Source: an uncultured Mollicutes bacterium
Lineage (GTDB): Bacteria > Bacillota_I > Bacilli_A > ML615J-28 > CAG-313
Reading direction: 5' to 3'
DNA: 64,000 nucleotides
Assembly (NCBI GenBank): GCA_900539265.1
Contig: UQBM01000010.1
Coordinates: 4,277-68,276 of the forward strand
Both the position numbers and the translations under genes were made by a program. This document shows, piece after piece, positions 15,723 through 25,586 of this stretch (positions are counted from its first letter, which is position 1; the number at the start of each line of letters is the position of its first letter). The notes below the pieces were generated by a model. That model was not told where the DNA came from. It saw only the letters and a program-made list of their open reading frames with translations, and did no database searches.

Positions 15723-17633
15723 TTAATTACCTAAGCTCCTAATTTCATTTTGAATCATAACTATAAATTCATCAATTGATATTGTAATTGATTCATTGGA
15801 TCCATGATGGCGATATGTAACCTTTTCACTTTCTTTTTCTTGATCACCTACGATAATTGTATAAGGAATTTTTTTCGTTTGACTCTCACGAATTTTATAG
15901 TTCATCTTTTGATCACGCTCATCAACGCTTACTCGTATATCTTTTTCTTTCAATAGAGACTCAAGATATTTAGCATATTCTAAATGTGCATCATTGTTAA
16001 CAGGAATGATAATAATTTGTTTTGGAGCAAGCCATAGTGGGAATGCTCCCGCAAAATGTTCAATTAGAATACCAATAAATCTTTCAATTGAACCAAACAA
16101 GGCTCGATGCAACATAATAGGACGCTTTTTTTCACCAGTTTCTGTAATATAATTTAAATCAAAACGTTCAGGCAAATTCATATCAAGTTGGATTGTACCA
16201 CATTGCCAAATTCGATTCATCGAATCTTTTAATTTAAAATCTAACTTCGGTCCATAAAAAGCTCCATCTCCAGGATTTAAAACATATTTTATACCTTTTT
16301 TCTCCATTGCAATAGCCAAAGCCTTCTCCGCTTTATCCCAAGTTGCAATTTCACCAATATATTTATCAAGAGGTCTTGTTGAAAGTTCAATATGATATGA
16401 TAATTTGAATACTTTATAAACATAATCATATAAATCTATTAAACGACCAATTTCTTCTTCAATTTGATCTTCGGTGATAAAGATATGTGCATCATCTTGC
16501 GTAAAATTTCGAACCCTAAAAAGTCCATTTAAAGCACCACTTGCTTCATGACGATGAACAAGACCAAGTTCACCAATTCGCAAAGGAAAATCGCGATAAG
16601 AATGAATATCATTTTTATATACTAGCATTCCACCTGGACAATTCATTGGTTTAATTGCAAATTCTTTTTCATCAATTACTGAGGTATACATATTTTCTTT
16701 ATAATTATACCAATGACCTGAAATTTCCCATAATTCTTTATTTAACATTATAGGCGTTTGAACAAATTGATATCCAACCTCTGTGTGAATCTTATACCAA
16801 AAATTCTCTAAGTTTCTTCTTAAAATCATTCCATTAGGTAACCAAAATGGAAAACCCGGTCCAAATTCACTAATCATAAATAAATCTAATTCTTTTCCTA
16901 ATTTGCGATGATCTCTTTTCTTACGTTCTTCAAGATTAATGAGATGCTCTTTTAAAGATTTTTCAGTAGCAAAACAAGTTCCATATATCCTTTGAAGTTG
17001 ATGATTTTTAGCATCCCCCTTCCAATAAGCACCACTTATGCTAAGTAATTTAAAATTTTTTAACCATTTTGTACTAGAAACATGAGGTCCACGACACAAA
17101 TCATAAAAATCACCTTGTCTATAAATAGTAATTGTAACTTTATCTTCTAATTCTTCAATTAATTCTTTTTTATAAATATCATTTTTAAATAATTCTAAGG
17201 CTTCTTCTTTTGAAACAACTATTCTGTTAATTGTTTCCCCAGATGCTACTAATGCTTGCATCTTTTTTTCAATCTTTGGTAAATCATCTTCAGTTAACTT
17301 AATATCCCCTAAATCAATATCATAATAAAAGCCTTCTTCAATAGCAGGACCAACACCAAACATTGCGTTAGGATACAATTGCTTAATTGCTTGTGCAAGC
17401 ATATGAGCACAAGAGTGATTTAAGAGGTCTTCATAACCATCTTCTCCTCCTAGAATTAACTCAATTTTGCCATCTTTTGTCAATTCTTGATTCATATCAA
17501 TAATTTCATCATTAAATTTGGCCACCATACACTTTTTTGCAAGGCTTAAAGAAATGCTATTTGCAATTTCAAGTGGTGTAATGCCCTTTTCAAATTCCCT
17601 TTCAGATAAATCTGGAAAAACTATCTTAATCAT
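15723..17633 (-). CDS. thrS: Threonyl-tRNA synthetase
   Basis: Charges tRNA-Thr; class II synthetase of 636 residues. N-terminal TGS domain (residues 1-62), an editing domain with the zinc-like motif HSCAHMLAQAI and later RGPHVSSTKW, a catalytic core with PMNCPGGMLVYK and FRVRNFTQDDAHIF, and a C-terminal anticodon-binding domain (LAPKQIIIIPVN onward). The start is an ATG behind AAGGAGG. Expression is very likely controlled by the T-box just upstream. It lies downstream of dnaI, matching dnaB-dnaI-thrS order in Bacilli. Confidence 0.97.
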   Translation of the reverse strand: MIKIVFPDLSEREFEKGITPLEIANSISLSLAKKCMVAKFNDEIIDMNQELTKDGKIELILGGEDGYEDLLNHSCAHMLAQAIKQLYPNAMFGVGPAIEEGFYYDIDLGDIKLTEDDLPKIEKKMQALVASGETINRIVVSKEEALELFKNDIYKKELIEELEDKVTITIYRQGDFYDLCRGPHVSSTKWLKNFKLLSISGAYWKGDAKNHQLQRIYGTCFATEKSLKEHLINLEERKKRDHRKLGKELDLFMISEFGPGFPFWLPNGMILRRNLENFWYKIHTEVGYQFVQTPIMLNKELWEISGHWYNYKENMYTSVIDEKEFAIKPMNCPGGMLVYKNDIHSYRDFPLRIGELGLVHRHEASGALNGLFRVRNFTQDDAHIFITEDQIEEEIGRLIDLYDYVYKVFKLSYHIELSTRPLDKYIGEIATWDKAEKALAIAMEKKGIKYVLNPGDGAFYGPKLDFKLKDSMNRIWQCGTIQLDMNLPERFDLNYITETGEKKRPIMLHRALFGSIERFIGILIEHFAGAFPLWLAPKQIIIIPVNNDAHLEYAKYLESLLKEKDIRVSVDERDQKMNYKIRESQTKKIPYTIIVGDQEKESEKVTYRHHGSNESITISIDEFIVMIQNEIRSLGN

Positions 17634-17646
17634 TTTTTACCTCCTT

Positions 17647-17935
17647 AAAAAATAAAAGCCTTAGAAAAATAAATAGTTTATACTATTAATTCTTCTAAGG
17701 ACGAAAACATACGGCTTTGCTTTGTTTTTCGCGGTACCACCTTAGTTCAAATAACAATTTTAATTATTATTTGCCCTCAATCTCTTTAACGCAGAGCTTT
17801 TACGACTATTATTTCTAATAGTAACTCCCAGGGAGTAACAATCAAACTTAATTTAGCTATTTTCACTATCTAGCCTCACTAATAAACTAGTTTTTGATTA
17901 TCATATCCTGTTCAACGTCTTCATGATAAGTAGAT
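17647..17935 (-). promoter_or_regulatory. T-box riboswitch of thrS
   Basis: The minus strand holds the conserved T-box AAGGTGGTACCGCG (17730-17743), which forms the antiterminator and pairs with the uncharged tRNA acceptor end. It is followed by a terminator (CCTTAGAA / TTCTAAGG, 17659-17700, then T-rich). The upstream region to about 17935 gives the stem I and II/III portions. Low tRNA-Thr charging should raise thrS expression. A Thr codon ACT near 17834-17836 is a possible specifier, but I could not place it securely. Confidence 0.93.
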
Positions 17936-17976
17936 TATAGCATATAAAAACAAATAATTCAAGTCATTTATTTTAA

Positions 17977-18855
17977 TTAATTACGATAATCTTCATCAAC
18001 TAATTTCACAAACTCCATTAAAGTTCTAATTCTTTCATAAATTCTAGACGCTCTTAAATCATCAATATCACGATTAGATTCTTTTAAATGAGCTAGTAAT
18101 AATTCTGGATCTAAATTAGAACTCATAAAAGTAAGCCGATTATTAGTCATTCTTTCTTGTAAAATTGCTCCTAAAACTTCATCTCGTAAATAACTAGTTA
18201 AAGTCTCTCCACCAAAATCATCTAACATTAAAACTTCCACCATTTTTAATTGTTCAATAATATCCTCTATTGAACCACTGTAAATTGCACTTCGCAACAT
18301 TCTAGTCAAATCAGGATAATAAGCAAAAATTACCTTATGATTGTTGTCGGCAAGTGTTTTGGCTAAATAAGCAAGTAAAAAAGTTTTACCACAACCATAA
18401 TTGCCATGAATATACAAACCTTTTGTTGCTAACTTCTTTTCATATTTATCAATACAAGTTTTAATTTTACTTAAAATTTCTTTTCTATTTAAATTAACAT
18501 AAATATCATCAAAATTAAAATTTTGAAAACTACAAGCAATTAGTTGCAAATTTTTCTGCTTTTCATCAATCTGTTTTTTCTTTTGTAAATATGGACAAGG
18601 CTCATAGTTTAAATCAAATTTTACTTCATCATATGACAAAAACGGAGCATAACCTTCATATAATTGTTTACATGTATGAAGACCTATACAATTTTGACAT
18701 TTCTTTTTTCTTAAAATGTATGCCAAAATAATATTCAAATTTTTATCTAATGATGACTTAGATATATTATAATCAATAACTATTTTTTTCACATTTTGAT
18801 CTTGTACTATTTCTTTTATTAACTGTTCACGATTTTTTTCTAAATCTATTTCCAT
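17977..18855 (-). CDS. dnaI: Primosomal protein DnaI (helicase loader)
   Basis: AAA+ ATPase that loads the replicative helicase in Bacilli. The N-terminal part has a Cys-rich zinc cluster (KKCQNCIGLHTCKQLYEG), and the C-terminal AAA+ domain (from about residue 110) has Walker A GNYGCGKTFLLAYL, Walker B VLMLDDFGGE and MSSNLDPELL. Length 292 is close to B. subtilis DnaI. It lies three bases after dnaB with AAGGAG before its ATG. Confidence 0.93.
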   Translation of the reverse strand: MEIDLEKNREQLIKEIVQDQNVKKIVIDYNISKSSLDKNLNIILAYILRKKKCQNCIGLHTCKQLYEGYAPFLSYDEVKFDLNYEPCPYLQKKKQIDEKQKNLQLIACSFQNFNFDDIYVNLNRKEILSKIKTCIDKYEKKLATKGLYIHGNYGCGKTFLLAYLAKTLADNNHKVIFAYYPDLTRMLRSAIYSGSIEDIIEQLKMVEVLMLDDFGGETLTSYLRDEVLGAILQERMTNNRLTFMSSNLDPELLLAHLKESNRDIDDLRASRIYERIRTLMEFVKLVDEDYRN

Positions 18856-18858
18856 ATT

Positions 18859-20157
18859 TTACTCCTTATTATTAGGATTGAAGAAATTTTTTAGTTCTTC
18901 TAAATCACCATCATCTACTAAATTTTGAATAGTTGTTTTATCCTTATTTTGTTTAACTAAATATTCTTGATACCAATCAGGTACTCCTTTTTGAATCTTG
19001 TTAGTTCTCCTATTTTTTTGCCCTTTATCTTTATTACTAACATATGAAATAGCATCTGCAGTTGATTTAACGGCTGCTCTTTTCCAAGCATTTATAATCT
19101 TTAAAAAATAATTATAAGAAGGAATTTCACCATTCAACTTTTCCACTTCTAAAACATATCCAATTAATACATTTAATACTCCAATACCAATATTTGTATC
19201 TTTTAGTAAACGATCAAACATATCAATTTCAGTACTTGTCAAGGCTATTCCCGATTTATTTTTAACAAATTCATTCGGACTTGCCATTTCTAAATATCTA
19301 ATTAATTTATCATCAATCGATGATGAAGATTTTGTAATTGTTTTTGATATTATTCCTAATTTTTGACCCTTTTCATCATACTTTTTTCTCGCATTTCGAG
19401 GTATTTCATCAAATAAAACTTCCTTATGTTCATCAATAGATAAAATAATGACATCTTTCATTTCTTCTGGTGTCAATTGATATAAAAAACTATATCTTTT
19501 TACTGTATTAATAAATTTCTCATCGCCAAAATACTCATTTTTAATAACATCATAGGCAGAAACTAAAATCATAAAACGATTAAAATCAAACATTTGATTG
19601 CTTACAACAATTCCATTATTAATATTATTAAAACTAGCTTGTGACAAATAAATATTATCCGATAATTCAATATCATACACATCATCAAAATTATGTGTAA
19701 TATTTTCAAATTTATTAATATCTAATTTTCTCATCATAAATTCTAAATATGATTTTTCATAAGCATCATGTCCTATTTGATATTCAAGAAGCGTTGAGAG
19801 TTCAATATTATTAAAAAATTTTTCTACATCTAAAGGTTTTTTTAAATAATATACATATAACCCATCTTTATAATACATATTTAAAAGACCAATTGCTTCT
19901 AATTTATTTCTTATTTCTGTTAGTTTATTAATTGATCTCAAATGCATTAATCGAATAATTTTTTCATGTTTGTCAACTTCCGATTCAAAAGAACCATCTG
20001 GTACCAATGAATATAATGTTTGATAAAGAGAAATGGCCTTATCGCCAACAAGTGGCATATAAAGTTTAATTAATATTTTTTGTTCATATAATGCTAAAGG
20101 AGACGAAATCATTACTTCATAATCACTTAAATTAGATAAGGGATAACGATTATTCAT
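18859..20157 (-). CDS. dnaB: Replication initiation and membrane attachment protein DnaB
   Basis: Firmicutes DnaB, not the E. coli helicase; it works with DnaD and DnaI to load helicase at oriC. The sequence is an N-terminal winged-helix DnaB/DnaD-type domain (YEQKILIKLYMPLVGDKAIS, residues about 23-110) and a C-terminal DnaD-like region (about 290-370: FVKNKSGIALTSTEIDM, VLNVLIGYVLEVEKLNG, FLKIINAWKRAAVKS). Length 432 is near the B. subtilis protein. Its start overlaps the previous gene by 8 bp. The call rests mainly on domain pattern and on the dnaB-dnaI-thrS context. Confidence 0.9.
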   Translation of the reverse strand: MNNRYPLSNLSDYEVMISSPLALYEQKILIKLYMPLVGDKAISLYQTLYSLVPDGSFESEVDKHEKIIRLMHLRSINKLTEIRNKLEAIGLLNMYYKDGLYVYYLKKPLDVEKFFNNIELSTLLEYQIGHDAYEKSYLEFMMRKLDINKFENITHNFDDVYDIELSDNIYLSQASFNNINNGIVVSNQMFDFNRFMILVSAYDVIKNEYFGDEKFINTVKRYSFLYQLTPEEMKDVIILSIDEHKEVLFDEIPRNARKKYDEKGQKLGIISKTITKSSSSIDDKLIRYLEMASPNEFVKNKSGIALTSTEIDMFDRLLKDTNIGIGVLNVLIGYVLEVEKLNGEIPSYNYFLKIINAWKRAAVKSTADAISYVSNKDKGQKNRRTNKIQKGVPDWYQEYLVKQNKDKTTIQNLVDDGDLEELKNFFNPNNKE

Positions 20158-20521
20158 TCATTTCACCACCAAGATATTTTAAAGTCAACTTGCGATCTAA
20201 AATTTCATATAACTTTTCAATAATCTTAATTGGACGTTTAAATGGCAATACATATTTTGTATTAATTTTCATATCAACCCTAATTTCATATAAACTCATT
20301 TCATTTAAGATGACAACAACTCTTATTCTTTTATATTCAAATAACATTTCATGATAATAATTATCAACATTCAGCATTTTAAAACCTACTTGATTAAAAC
20401 TACTAATTATCAAATGTTGCGTAGTATGATAATCATTATTATAATAATGTGGTTTAAGTCGTTGATCTAAAGCATTATCTGATGTTTCAAAATTATTTAA
20501 AAAGAATTCTGAAAGTGCCAT
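20150..20521 (-). CDS. Hypothetical protein between mutM-coaE and dnaB
   Basis: I do not recognise this 123-residue protein. It is soluble, with a hydrophobic/basic middle (EYKRIRVVVILNEMSLYEIRV) suggesting an alpha/beta fold, and many Tyr, Asn and His residues near the N-terminus. The ATG at 20519-20521 has GGAG eight bases upstream; the longer open frame would run into the mutM-coaE gene. Its stop lies inside the first codons of dnaB (8-bp overlap), so it is translationally coupled to the helicase-loading genes. It occupies the place where B. subtilis has nrdR, but it has no zinc ribbon or ATP-cone. Confidence 0.75.
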   Translation of the reverse strand: MALSEFFLNNFETSDNALDQRLKPHYYNNDYHTTQHLIISSFNQVGFKMLNVDNYYHEMLFEYKRIRVVVILNEMSLYEIRVDMKINTKYVLPFKRPIKIIEKLYEILDRKLTLKYLGGEMNE

Positions 20522-20535
20522 TTTATTTCTCCTTT

Positions 20536-21945
20536 TTATTTTAAAATTTTTTGTATTTGTTCTATAGTATAACACAATTCATCAGAATTATCAATTATAA
20601 ACGTTGATTTTTGACATTTTTCCTCTAATGGCATTTGCGATTGAATCATTTTTTCAGCTTCTTCTTTGACAATGTTGTTTCTTTTCATCAATCTATCTAA
20701 TTGAACTTCGCTATTTGCATAAACACACCAAACTTCATCACATAATTTTTCAAAACCTGCTTCAAATAATAATGGTACACTTAAAAAGATCAATTTATCT
20801 TTAGATAAATTTATTCTTTTTTGACAAATATCATAGACTAGAGGATGAACAATGTTATTAATCTTTTGACGTACAACATCATCATTATATATTATTTTTG
20901 ATAAAACTTTATCATCAATTTCTTCTTTTTCATTTAAAATTTTAGAGCCTAATTCTTTAACAAGTCCTTTATAAATTCTTGTTTTTTTCATTTTTGCTTC
21001 TTTTACAATTTCATCAGCATCTATTACTTGATATCCTTGTTCTTTTAAATAATTAGTAACTGTTGATTTCCCTGTAGCAATTGAACCAGTGATACCAATA
21101 ACTTTAGGACCTCTTCTCTTTTGACAATGAGAACAAAAATAAGTGCCTCTACCACAAACAAATTCCTTTTTGATGATAGTTCCACAAACTGGGCATGGTT
21201 GTTTTTCTTTAGAATGAACAAGTAATTCAAGTTGAAAAAGACCTGTTACTCCAAGACTTGAAGTATAACTTCTAATTGTCGTTCCACCCGCTTCAATGGC
21301 TTTAGCAAGAACTTTTTTAGATGATTCTAAAATATTATTAGCATCTTCTAATGTTATCTTATTTGATGGCATTTTAGGATCTAATTTACTCATAAAGCAA
21401 ACCTCATCGACATAGATATTGCCAAGTCCACAAATAATTTCTTGATTTAACAAAGCTCCTTTAATTGGTTCTTGCTTTCTTTTCAAAATATTATATAATT
21501 CATCTTTACTAAAGGACTCATCATTTGCTTCTTTGCCAAGTTTGGCTAAGGCAGGATATTCCATTATTTGAGCCTTTTGAGTTGTTTTTAATAAAGCCAT
21601 TTTACCAAACTTTCTCGTATCATGATATCTAAAACTAATTTCTTCATCTAAAGTAAATATAATGTGTTCATGTTTGATACGTTCATCGCTTAAGGTTTTT
21701 AAGAAAAATTTCCCTTCCATTCTCAAATGACTAATAATGGTATAATCATCTAAAATAAATAATAAATATTTACCATAACGATCAATTTTTCTGAATGTTT
21801 GTCCAATTAAGCTATGTTTAAATTTTTCAATAGTAGTATTTTCTAAAATTTTATCATAATAAATTTCAATATTAGTTATTTTTTTGCCAATAATTTGGCC
21901 TTGTAAAGTTCCTCGAACTGTTTCAACTTCTGGTAATTCTGGCAT
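20536..21945 (-). CDS. mutM-coaE: Fused formamidopyrimidine-DNA glycosylase / dephospho-CoA kinase
   Basis: One 469-residue frame carries two complete enzymes. Residues 1-278 are MutM/Fpg: catalytic PELPEVE at the N-terminus (Pro2 nucleophile), the lid and helix-two-turn-helix region with NQEIICGLGNIYVDE, and a C-terminal zinc finger C251-C254-C271-C274. Residues 281-469 are CoaE: P-loop GITGSIATGKST (284-295), DADEIVKE, and HPLVYD. The CoaE half begins directly after the zinc finger with no spare linker, stop or start codon. MutM removes oxidised purines from DNA, while CoaE phosphorylates dephospho-CoA. Elsewhere these are adjacent separate genes, which suggests fusion by loss of a stop. 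Confidence 0.93.
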   Translation of the reverse strand: MPELPEVETVRGTLQGQIIGKKITNIEIYYDKILENTTIEKFKHSLIGQTFRKIDRYGKYLLFILDDYTIISHLRMEGKFFLKTLSDERIKHEHIIFTLDEEISFRYHDTRKFGKMALLKTTQKAQIMEYPALAKLGKEANDESFSKDELYNILKRKQEPIKGALLNQEIICGLGNIYVDEVCFMSKLDPKMPSNKITLEDANNILESSKKVLAKAIEAGGTTIRSYTSSLGVTGLFQLELLVHSKEKQPCPVCGTIIKKEFVCGRGTYFCSHCQKRRGPKVIGITGSIATGKSTVTNYLKEQGYQVIDADEIVKEAKMKKTRIYKGLVKELGSKILNEKEEIDDKVLSKIIYNDDVVRQKINNIVHPLVYDICQKRINLSKDKLIFLSVPLLFEAGFEKLCDEVWCVYANSEVQLDRLMKRNNIVKEEAEKMIQSQMPLEEKCQKSTFIIDNSDELCYTIEQIQKILK

Positions 21946-21954
21946 ATTATTCTC

Positions 21955-24609
21955 CTATTTTAAATCCCAAGTCTTGCCAACCTCAACATCAACATCTAAT
22001 TTTACACCAATATCCACAGCAGTTTCCATTGTTTTTTTGACAAGATTCTTGACTATTTCTAATTCTTCTTGTGGACAATCGATAATTAATTCATCATGAA
22101 CTTGTGCAACTATTTTAGAACTTAATTGTGCTTGTTCAAATTTATTTTGAACTTGAATCATTGCAATTTTCATAATATCAGCGGCCGTTCCCTGAATTGG
22201 AGCATTCATACTTGCTCGTTCTGAAAACTTTCTAAGTGCTGCATTGGGACTATTAATTTCTGGCATATAACGTCTTCTATTATAAAAAGTCGTAGTATAA
22301 CCTCTTTCTTTTGTCTCTTTAATGCAATTGTCTAAATAAGGTTTAACCTCTGGAAAAACTTCAAAATATTTTTGACTAAAAAGATTAGCCTCTTTAGGAG
22401 AAATATGAAGTTCACCAGACAATCCCCAATCACTCATTCCATAAATTATACCAAAATTTACAGCTTTAGCCATCCGACGCATTTCTTTTGTCACTTGTTC
22501 TAAATTAACATTATATATTTTAGCCGCCGTATTAGCATGTAAATCAATATCATTATTAAAAGTTTCTTTCATTGCTAAACAATTAGAAGCACTAGCAAGA
22601 ATGCGCAATTCAATTTGAGAATAATCCGCACTCACTAAATAGTTATTATCATTTGATGGGATAAAAATACTTCTGATAATTCTACCTTCTTCTGTTCTAA
22701 TCGGTATATTTTGAATATTTGGTTCTGTTGAAGATAAACGCCCCGTTTGAGTTAAAGATTGTTTAAAAATCGTATGAACTTTACCATCTTTTTGATTTAT
22801 TTCTGCTAATAATCCTAAAACATAAGTAGAATATAGTTTAGCATATTTGCGATATTCTAATACTAAGCGAGGAACTGGATGTCTTTTCGATAATTCTTCT
22901 AATACTTCAGCTGAAGTTGAATAACCAGTTTTATTTTTTTTACCATGGCCTAATTGTAAATCTTCAAAAAGGACTACACCTAGTTGTTTAGGAGAGGCTA
23001 CATTAAAACTATATCCTATTAAATCAAAAATTTCTTTTTCAACCTTTTTCATTAAAGTGTTAAAATAATCTCCAACTTCTTTCAGTTTATTTTCATTCAC
23101 CTTAAAACCATTCATTTCAACTAAACCTAATATCTTAGCTAATGGCAACTCAATATTATAAAATAAATCTATTTGATGATTTTCCTTTAACTTTTTATCA
23201 ATTACTTCTTTTAATCTTAATACTAAACTTCCTTTATCTAAAGCATAAGTAGCCACAGTTTTTTCATCGGGAATAACATAAGTGGTTTTTTTACCATAGA
23301 TTTCCTCAAAATAGGGCAGTTTTGTCTGTATAAATCTTTCAACAATACTTTTAATGTCACTCGTTATATATGATGGATTAACAACATAAGCTGAAAGTAC
23401 AACATCAAAAGCAATATGCTTTAAATCAATACCCAAATATTTTAAACTCACATAGGTCTTTTTGGCATCTATTGTATATACTATCAAATCAGATGATAAT
23501 AGAGATTTCAATTCATCATTATCTAAATATCTTTTATCTAAATAAAAACCTATTTGATTAACAATAATACCAAGACCAATAATGGATGATTTATGATAAT
23601 TTTCACCATCTAGTTCAACTTCAATCACAATTGTCTTTGCATGATTTAATGCATCAAGCGTTTTTGATAAATCATTAAAATAATATTCCTTTTTTTCATC
23701 AATATTTAACTTTTCTTCCACTATCTTTTCATCTAAAGTTTGAAAATTTATTTTTTTCAAAAAAGAATTAAACTCTAATTTTTCAAAAAAATTTCTCAAT
23801 TCCATTAAATTGGGTTTTTTTAGAAGCGTTTCCTCTTCAATTATATCGATTTTAGCATCAAGTTCTAATGTAGCAAGCATTTTGGTTCTTAACGCAATCT
23901 CTTTTTCTTCTTTAATAGTTTGTGATAATTTTCCCTTAATTTTATCAACATTTGCGATAATGTTTTCTAAAGTTTGATATTCATTTAAAAGTTTGATAGC
24001 TGTTTTATCCCCAACTCCACTAATACCTGGTAAATTATCAGATTTATCACCAATTAATCCTTTATAATCAGTTAATTGCTTTGCCTCAAATCCCATTAAA
24101 TCTTTAAAATTAGTTTCATTGTATTCCTCTAAATCTGTTATTCCCTTTTTATTTAAAAAAACTTTTACATTGTTACCAACTAACTGTAATAAATCCTTAT
24201 CACCGGATATAATAACAATCTCATCAAAGGTTTTTGCAAAACGTTTAGCAATTGTTCCAATTAAATCATCGGCCTCATAATCATCAGTTTCAAGTCTTTT
24301 GATTTTTAAAATATCAAGGTATTCTTTAATAAATGGTATTTGCATCGAGAATTCTTCTGGCATAGGTTTTCTACCACCTTTATACTCTTTATACGCTTGA
24401 TGACGAAAAGTTTGCTTTCCCTTGTCAAAAGCAACAAAAATATTTGTTACATCTTCAATTGTTAAAATCTTATTCATCATATTCACAAAGCCATATATCG
24501 CATTTGTATAAAGATTATCGCTTGTTTTCATTACATTACCAGTATATGCCGTTGCATAGTAAGCTCTAAACATAATACTATTCCCATCTACTAAAATTAG
24601 TTTTTTCAT
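21955..24609 (-). CDS. polA: DNA polymerase I
   Basis: Repair and Okazaki-fragment polymerase of 884 residues. N-terminal 5'-3' exonuclease (residues about 1-290: LVDGNSIMFRAYYA, DDYEADDLIGTIA, GDKSDNLPGISGVGDKTA), a 3'-5' exonuclease-like middle that keeps some acidic positions but is clearly degenerate, and a C-terminal family A polymerase (TGRLSSTEPNIQNIPIR, SADYSQIELRILA, MRRMAKAVNFGIIYGMSDWG, QVHDELIID). The ATG at 24607-24609 is used; an upstream GTG lies inside the GAGGTG ribosome site. It heads the polA-mutM/coaE-unknown-dnaB-dnaI group. Confidence 0.97.
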   Translation of the reverse strand: MKKLILVDGNSIMFRAYYATAYTGNVMKTSDNLYTNAIYGFVNMMNKILTIEDVTNIFVAFDKGKQTFRHQAYKEYKGGRKPMPEEFSMQIPFIKEYLDILKIKRLETDDYEADDLIGTIAKRFAKTFDEIVIISGDKDLLQLVGNNVKVFLNKKGITDLEEYNETNFKDLMGFEAKQLTDYKGLIGDKSDNLPGISGVGDKTAIKLLNEYQTLENIIANVDKIKGKLSQTIKEEKEIALRTKMLATLELDAKIDIIEEETLLKKPNLMELRNFFEKLEFNSFLKKINFQTLDEKIVEEKLNIDEKKEYYFNDLSKTLDALNHAKTIVIEVELDGENYHKSSIIGLGIIVNQIGFYLDKRYLDNDELKSLLSSDLIVYTIDAKKTYVSLKYLGIDLKHIAFDVVLSAYVVNPSYITSDIKSIVERFIQTKLPYFEEIYGKKTTYVIPDEKTVATYALDKGSLVLRLKEVIDKKLKENHQIDLFYNIELPLAKILGLVEMNGFKVNENKLKEVGDYFNTLMKKVEKEIFDLIGYSFNVASPKQLGVVLFEDLQLGHGKKNKTGYSTSAEVLEELSKRHPVPRLVLEYRKYAKLYSTYVLGLLAEINQKDGKVHTIFKQSLTQTGRLSSTEPNIQNIPIRTEEGRIIRSIFIPSNDNNYLVSADYSQIELRILASASNCLAMKETFNNDIDLHANTAAKIYNVNLEQVTKEMRRMAKAVNFGIIYGMSDWGLSGELHISPKEANLFSQKYFEVFPEVKPYLDNCIKETKERGYTTTFYNRRRYMPEINSPNAALRKFSERASMNAPIQGTAADIMKIAMIQVQNKFEQAQLSSKIVAQVHDELIIDCPQEELEIVKNLVKKTMETAVDIGVKLDVDVEVGKTWDLK

Positions 24610-24724
24610 GCCAAACACCTCAATAAATTTTTAATAATTTTTTCTATATTTATTTTACCACAAATTGATAAAAAAATATCGAATATTAGAATTTTTTTTC
24701 ACGCATAATAATTTTGGTGATAAA

Positions 24725-25534
24725 ATGTTAAAAAAAATCCTATTCATTTTACTCTTTTCTCTTAATTTTTTTATACAAACAAGTACAACTATAATTTTGC
24801 CAACAATTGATGTTAATAATAGTAATGATGAATTTTTTGAAATGATTTCTCAATATGAAAGTTTTAATGAAAAATTATTTGATTTATATTATCAAGAATA
24901 TCAAGTTAATAATAATATTATTTTATCACTAAATAAAGTTAATTATCCTGACTTTTTTAATGATAATCAAAGATATAATAGTTTTCATTTTAGTGGCGGA
25001 CTTTTTGTAAATAAAAACTATTATTTACAAAATGATTACATTCCCAATACTTTAATTCCTGTAACAATTACAAAAATTAATCGAAAACAAGAAACGATGC
25101 TTATTGATAAAACTACTTTAAAATATGCTAAAGCAATGTTTGACGAAGCATCATCAAAAGGATTAAACTTAGTTGTTTTTTCGGCTTATCGAAGTTTTAT
25201 TAAACAAGATGAAATTTATAATAAAGCATCCAATAAAAATTATGTTGCCAAAGCTGGATTTTCCGAACATCAAACAGGCAAAGCCATTGATATTGCAACA
25301 CTTGATACAGGGCTTAGCATTCACTTTGAAAACACAAAAGAATATGAATATTTAACAAAAAATGCTTATAGATTTGGTTTTATCAAAAGATATCCCAAAG
25401 ATAAAGAAAATATTACAAAATATCCTTATGAATCGTGGCATTACCGATTTGTTGGCCAAGATTTAGCGAAATTTATTTATGAAAATAATCTAACTTTAGA
25501 AGAATATATCTATATGTATGTAGAATTAAAATAG
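24725..25534 (+). CDS. Exported VanY-like D-alanyl-D-alanine carboxypeptidase
   Basis: Zinc peptidase of the M15 family that probably trims the terminal D-Ala of peptidoglycan stem peptides. It begins with a signal peptide (MLKKILFILLFSLNFFIQ) and has a variable region of about 110 residues, then the catalytic domain: SAYRSFIKQ, the SEHQTGKAIDIA metal motif (SxHxxGxAxD) and the late ESWHYRFVG supplying the final His. Total length 269. The ATG at 24725 follows GGTGAT; the frame opens earlier at 24665, but without a better site. Divergent from polA. Confidence 0.92.
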   Translation: MLKKILFILLFSLNFFIQTSTTIILPTIDVNNSNDEFFEMISQYESFNEKLFDLYYQEYQVNNNIILSLNKVNYPDFFNDNQRYNSFHFSGGLFVNKNYYLQNDYIPNTLIPVTITKINRKQETMLIDKTTLKYAKAMFDEASSKGLNLVVFSAYRSFIKQDEIYNKASNKNYVAKAGFSEHQTGKAIDIATLDTGLSIHFENTKEYEYLTKNAYRFGFIKRYPKDKENITKYPYESWHYRFVGQDLAKFIYENNLTLEEYIYMYVELK

Positions 25535-25563
25535 CACCTATTCTAAACTTTTCTCATATTATA
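25535..25563 (+). promoter_or_regulatory. Sigma-K-like sporulation promoter
   Basis: CAC (25535-25537), 17 bp, CATATTATA (25555-25563). This matches the B. subtilis mother-cell SigK consensus (AC, 16-17 bp, CATAnnnTA) exactly and lies about 23 bp before the start of the Pro/Tyr-rich gene. No good SigA -35 is seen there. Confidence 0.5.
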
Positions 25564-25586
25564 CAATGAGGAAGGAGTTTTGCTAA

